A stretch of DNA of 64,000 nt from an uncultured Bacteroidota bacterium (GTDB lineage: Bacteria; Bacteroidota; Bacteroidia; B-17B0; Aurantibacillaceae), in assembly GCA_903893815.1 (NCBI GenBank), contig CAITNS010000043.1:1-64000 (forward strand). Reading direction: 5' to 3'. Position numbers and translations under genes: made by a program. Shown piece after piece: positions 62,127-64,000 of this stretch (the stretch's first letter is position 1; each line of letters opens with the position of its first letter). The notes beneath the pieces were generated by a model. The model made no database searches and was not told the origin of the DNA. It was given only the letters and a program-made list of their open reading frames with translations.

Positions 62127-62147
62127 ATTTAAGAATAAACTATTTGA

Positions 62148-62178
62148 AACCGTCCGCCAGTTAGCGGCCGGTTTTTTT
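62148..62178 (+). terminator. Rho-independent terminator
   Basis: Hairpin AACCG-T-CCGC / GCGG-C-CGGTT around CAGTTA (62148-62173), with T7 at the end. It follows the lipoprotein gene on the plus strand. Confidence 0.85.
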
Positions 62179-62254
62179 GTTTTAATTATATAAGAATGTA
62201 AATAAACTTGACTCATATTTTATCAAATCATTGATTTTTAGTAAATTCGCATAT

Positions 62255-63688
62255 ATGACAACCATTTCTAAAAAAAGTAACATCGATAGTAAACAAAGTT
62301 TAGTTATCGTTTGCAGTTCATTTAAAAATAAATCAGAATATAATTTAACGAAAGAACAAGTTGATTATATATCTAACGACATAAAAACAAATGATAAAAA
62401 ATTTGTTTGCATCAATACCTTATCTCGTTTAGTTTTTGTGATTGTAGTAGATGATAAAAAAAATCATTACACCATGTTAGAGGCAATTCGTAAAAACGGT
62501 GCAACTATAGCAGATACAATAAATAGCGAAAAGCGTACATCTGTTTGTTGTGTTAATGAATTATCTAACACCGATTATTCTTTAGCTTTAGCAGAAGGCA
62601 TCGCCTTAGCTAATTATCAATTTATTAAGCATAAGCCAAGTGCTAAAAAAACAGCTAATACATTAAAAGATATAGCAGTAGTAGATTCAAAAATTTCTGC
62701 ACAACATATTTCTAATTTATCTATTGCAATTGACGCAACATTAAAAGCTCGTGATTTGGTAAATGAACCTGTAAATACTTTAAATGCAACGGATTTAGCA
62801 AATGCATTTAAGGCTATGGGAAAGAATGCCGGTTTTAAAGTAGAAGTTTTAAATAAAACTAAAATTAAACAATTAAAAATGGGTGGTTTGTTGGCCGTTA
62901 ATCAAGGAAGCGTTGATGAACCAACATTTTCTGTAATGGAATACAAACCAAAAACCGCAAAAAATAAAAAGCCTTATGTATTAGTTGGTAAAGGTGTTGT
63001 GTACGATACGGGCGGATTAAGTTTAAAGCCTACCCCAAACAGTATGGATTTAATGAAATGCGATATGGCAGGTGCTGCAGCAGTAGGCTGTACGATGTAT
63101 GCGATTGCAAAAGCAAAATTAAATGTTCACGTTATTGCATTAGTTCCTGCAACAGATAATCGCCCTGGATTTAATGCCTTTGCTCCTGGAGATATTATTA
63201 CAATGATGGATGGCAGTACTGTTGAAATGTTAAACTCAGATGCAGAAGGGCGTATGATATTAGCAGATGCTTTACATTATGCAAAACGTTATAAGCCCGA
63301 AATGGTTATTGAGTTATCTACTTTAACCGGTGCAGCAGCTGCGGCTATTGGTCAGTATGGCATTGTAAGTATGGGAACTGCAACAGATGAACAAAAAACT
63401 AATTTAACGGTTAGCGGTTTGCGTATGCATGAACGTTTAGCTGAATTTCCGTTTTGGGATGAATATGATGAGTTAATTAAATCTGACATAGCTGATCAAA
63501 AGAATTTAGGTGGGCCTTATGGAGGCGCGATTACAGCAGGTAAGTTTTTGGTAAAATATACAGACTATCCTTATATGCATTTTGATATTGCAGGGCCCGC
63601 ATTTGTAACTGCTAAAGACAGTTATAGAGGAAAAGGTGGCACCGGTTATGGTGTAAGACTATTATTTGACTTTTTCTCTAGTTTGTAA
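62255..63688 (+). CDS. M17 leucyl aminopeptidase
   Basis: 477 aa from the ATG at 62255. The C-terminal catalytic domain shows the M17 blocks: VGKGVVYDTGGLSLKP (metal Lys and Asp), MKCDMAGAAAVG, VPATDNRPGFNAFAPGDIIT and the signature NSDAEGRMILADAL, with two metal ions. The N-terminal macro-like domain is poorly conserved. It removes N-terminal residues from peptides. It follows the peptide-binding lipoprotein, compatible with peptide use. An imperfect -7 box (TAAATTCG, 62242-62249) lies 5 nt before the ATG. Confidence 0.94.
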   Translation: MTTISKKSNIDSKQSLVIVCSSFKNKSEYNLTKEQVDYISNDIKTNDKKFVCINTLSRLVFVIVVDDKKNHYTMLEAIRKNGATIADTINSEKRTSVCCVNELSNTDYSLALAEGIALANYQFIKHKPSAKKTANTLKDIAVVDSKISAQHISNLSIAIDATLKARDLVNEPVNTLNATDLANAFKAMGKNAGFKVEVLNKTKIKQLKMGGLLAVNQGSVDEPTFSVMEYKPKTAKNKKPYVLVGKGVVYDTGGLSLKPTPNSMDLMKCDMAGAAAVGCTMYAIAKAKLNVHVIALVPATDNRPGFNAFAPGDIITMMDGSTVEMLNSDAEGRMILADALHYAKRYKPEMVIELSTLTGAAAAAIGQYGIVSMGTATDEQKTNLTVSGLRMHERLAEFPFWDEYDELIKSDIADQKNLGGPYGGAITAGKFLVKYTDYPYMHFDIAGPAFVTAKDSYRGKGGTGYGVRLLFDFFSSL

Positions 63689-63690
63689 GA

Positions 63691-64000
63691 TTGAAGTATT
63701 TACTACATATTGTTTTATTTTGTTCTCTACTGAGTTTTGCTCAAAACAATACCACGGAATCTTTAATTGTAGTGCATTATGATGAAAGCAATAAAGCAAA
63801 CTTAGGCCAATTCATTTATCGTTATAATTTTGTAAATAATGTATATGCTGGCAGAGATCAAATAATTTCTATAAATGGCAGAAAGGATAATAAAGATTTT
63901 GTGCGTTGCGATAAAGGAGAAAATACTTTATATAAAAATCGTTATTTAATTTCAGGAATTGGCAATGTTATTGATTTATCAGAAAAAAAAGTAGTTTACG
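63691..64000 (+). CDS. Secreted protein, 5' part only (runs off the window)
   Basis: Frame open from the TTG at 63691-63693 to the right edge (103 codons). It starts two nucleotides after the aminopeptidase stop and has a signal peptide MKYLLHIVLFCSLLSFAQ. The mature part begins NNTTESLIVVHYDESN. No family can be assigned from the fragment. Likely cotranscribed with the aminopeptidase gene. Confidence 0.75.
   Translation, partial: MKYLLHIVLFCSLLSFAQNNTTESLIVVHYDESNKANLGQFIYRYNFVNNVYAGRDQIISINGRKDNKDFVRCDKGENTLYKNRYLISGIGNVIDLSEKKVVY

Overview
The window is a low-GC stretch of a Bacteroidota chromosome. Three things support this. Secreted proteins end in type IX secretion (T9SS) sorting domains of both type A (Por tail) and type B (gliding-associated). 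Many genes are preceded by the Bacteroidota -7 box TAnnTTTG. The gene families are typical of the phylum (choice-of-anchor L, PKD-rich adhesins, DUF4846, FHS sugar permease, GH92). Genes are dense, and Shine-Dalgarno sequences are not evident. I cannot name the genus.

Layout. 1-1284: 5' part of a Gly-rich secreted protein with Ig-like repeats (runs off the left edge). 1349-5090: small accessory islet with a PD-(D/E)XK-like protein, a putative regulator, an AT-rich control region with three pairs of 10-bp direct repeats, a stand-alone mini winged helix and an orphan that may have a uracil-DNA-glycosylase-like fold. 5152-8838: sodium/solute symporter and a 7TM-HD phosphohydrolase of PgpH type. 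8921-14259: two large T9SS type B surface proteins. 14362-17012: M20 dipeptidase and a HI0933-type flavoprotein that carries an in-frame palindromic repeat element. 17025-20558: BNR/PKD T9SS protein and a small secreted partner. 20749-24137: methyltransferase-glycosyltransferase fusion, a conserved hypothetical, an AAA_14/DUF4143 ATPase. 24153-29131: double amidohydrolase, membrane cytochrome c, HflX.

29134-41679 (minus strand) is the most coherent block: FHS sugar permease, unknown 150-aa protein, GH20 hexosaminidase, glycosylasparaginase, CutC, GH2 beta-mannosidase, GH92 alpha-mannosidase, TlpA-like protein, mostly overlapping or separated by under 40 nt. Together these could take apart the N-glycan core down to mannose, GlcNAc and Asn in the periplasm and import the sugars. 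The block has no SusC/SusD pair and no endoglycosidase.

41822-64000: rRNA-type methyltransferase, TrmD, FtsX, DUF4846 protein, a 1656-aa Gly-rich T9SS type A protein, a geranylgeranyl-reductase-like gene interrupted by one in-frame TAA, TPR protein, tRNA-His with its terminator, NadB, RibE, a large outer-membrane protein, exonuclease III, an oligopeptide-binding lipoprotein, an M17 aminopeptidase and the start of a further secreted protein.

Recurrent themes: (i) -7 boxes lying 3-5 nt from the start codon, implying leaderless mRNAs; (ii) many TTG/GTG starts, and two genes whose signal peptides are complete only if translation starts at AUU or AUC; (iii) a dispersed palindromic element, one copy inside a coding gene. 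No CRISPR array, insertion sequence, prophage or rRNA operon was seen.
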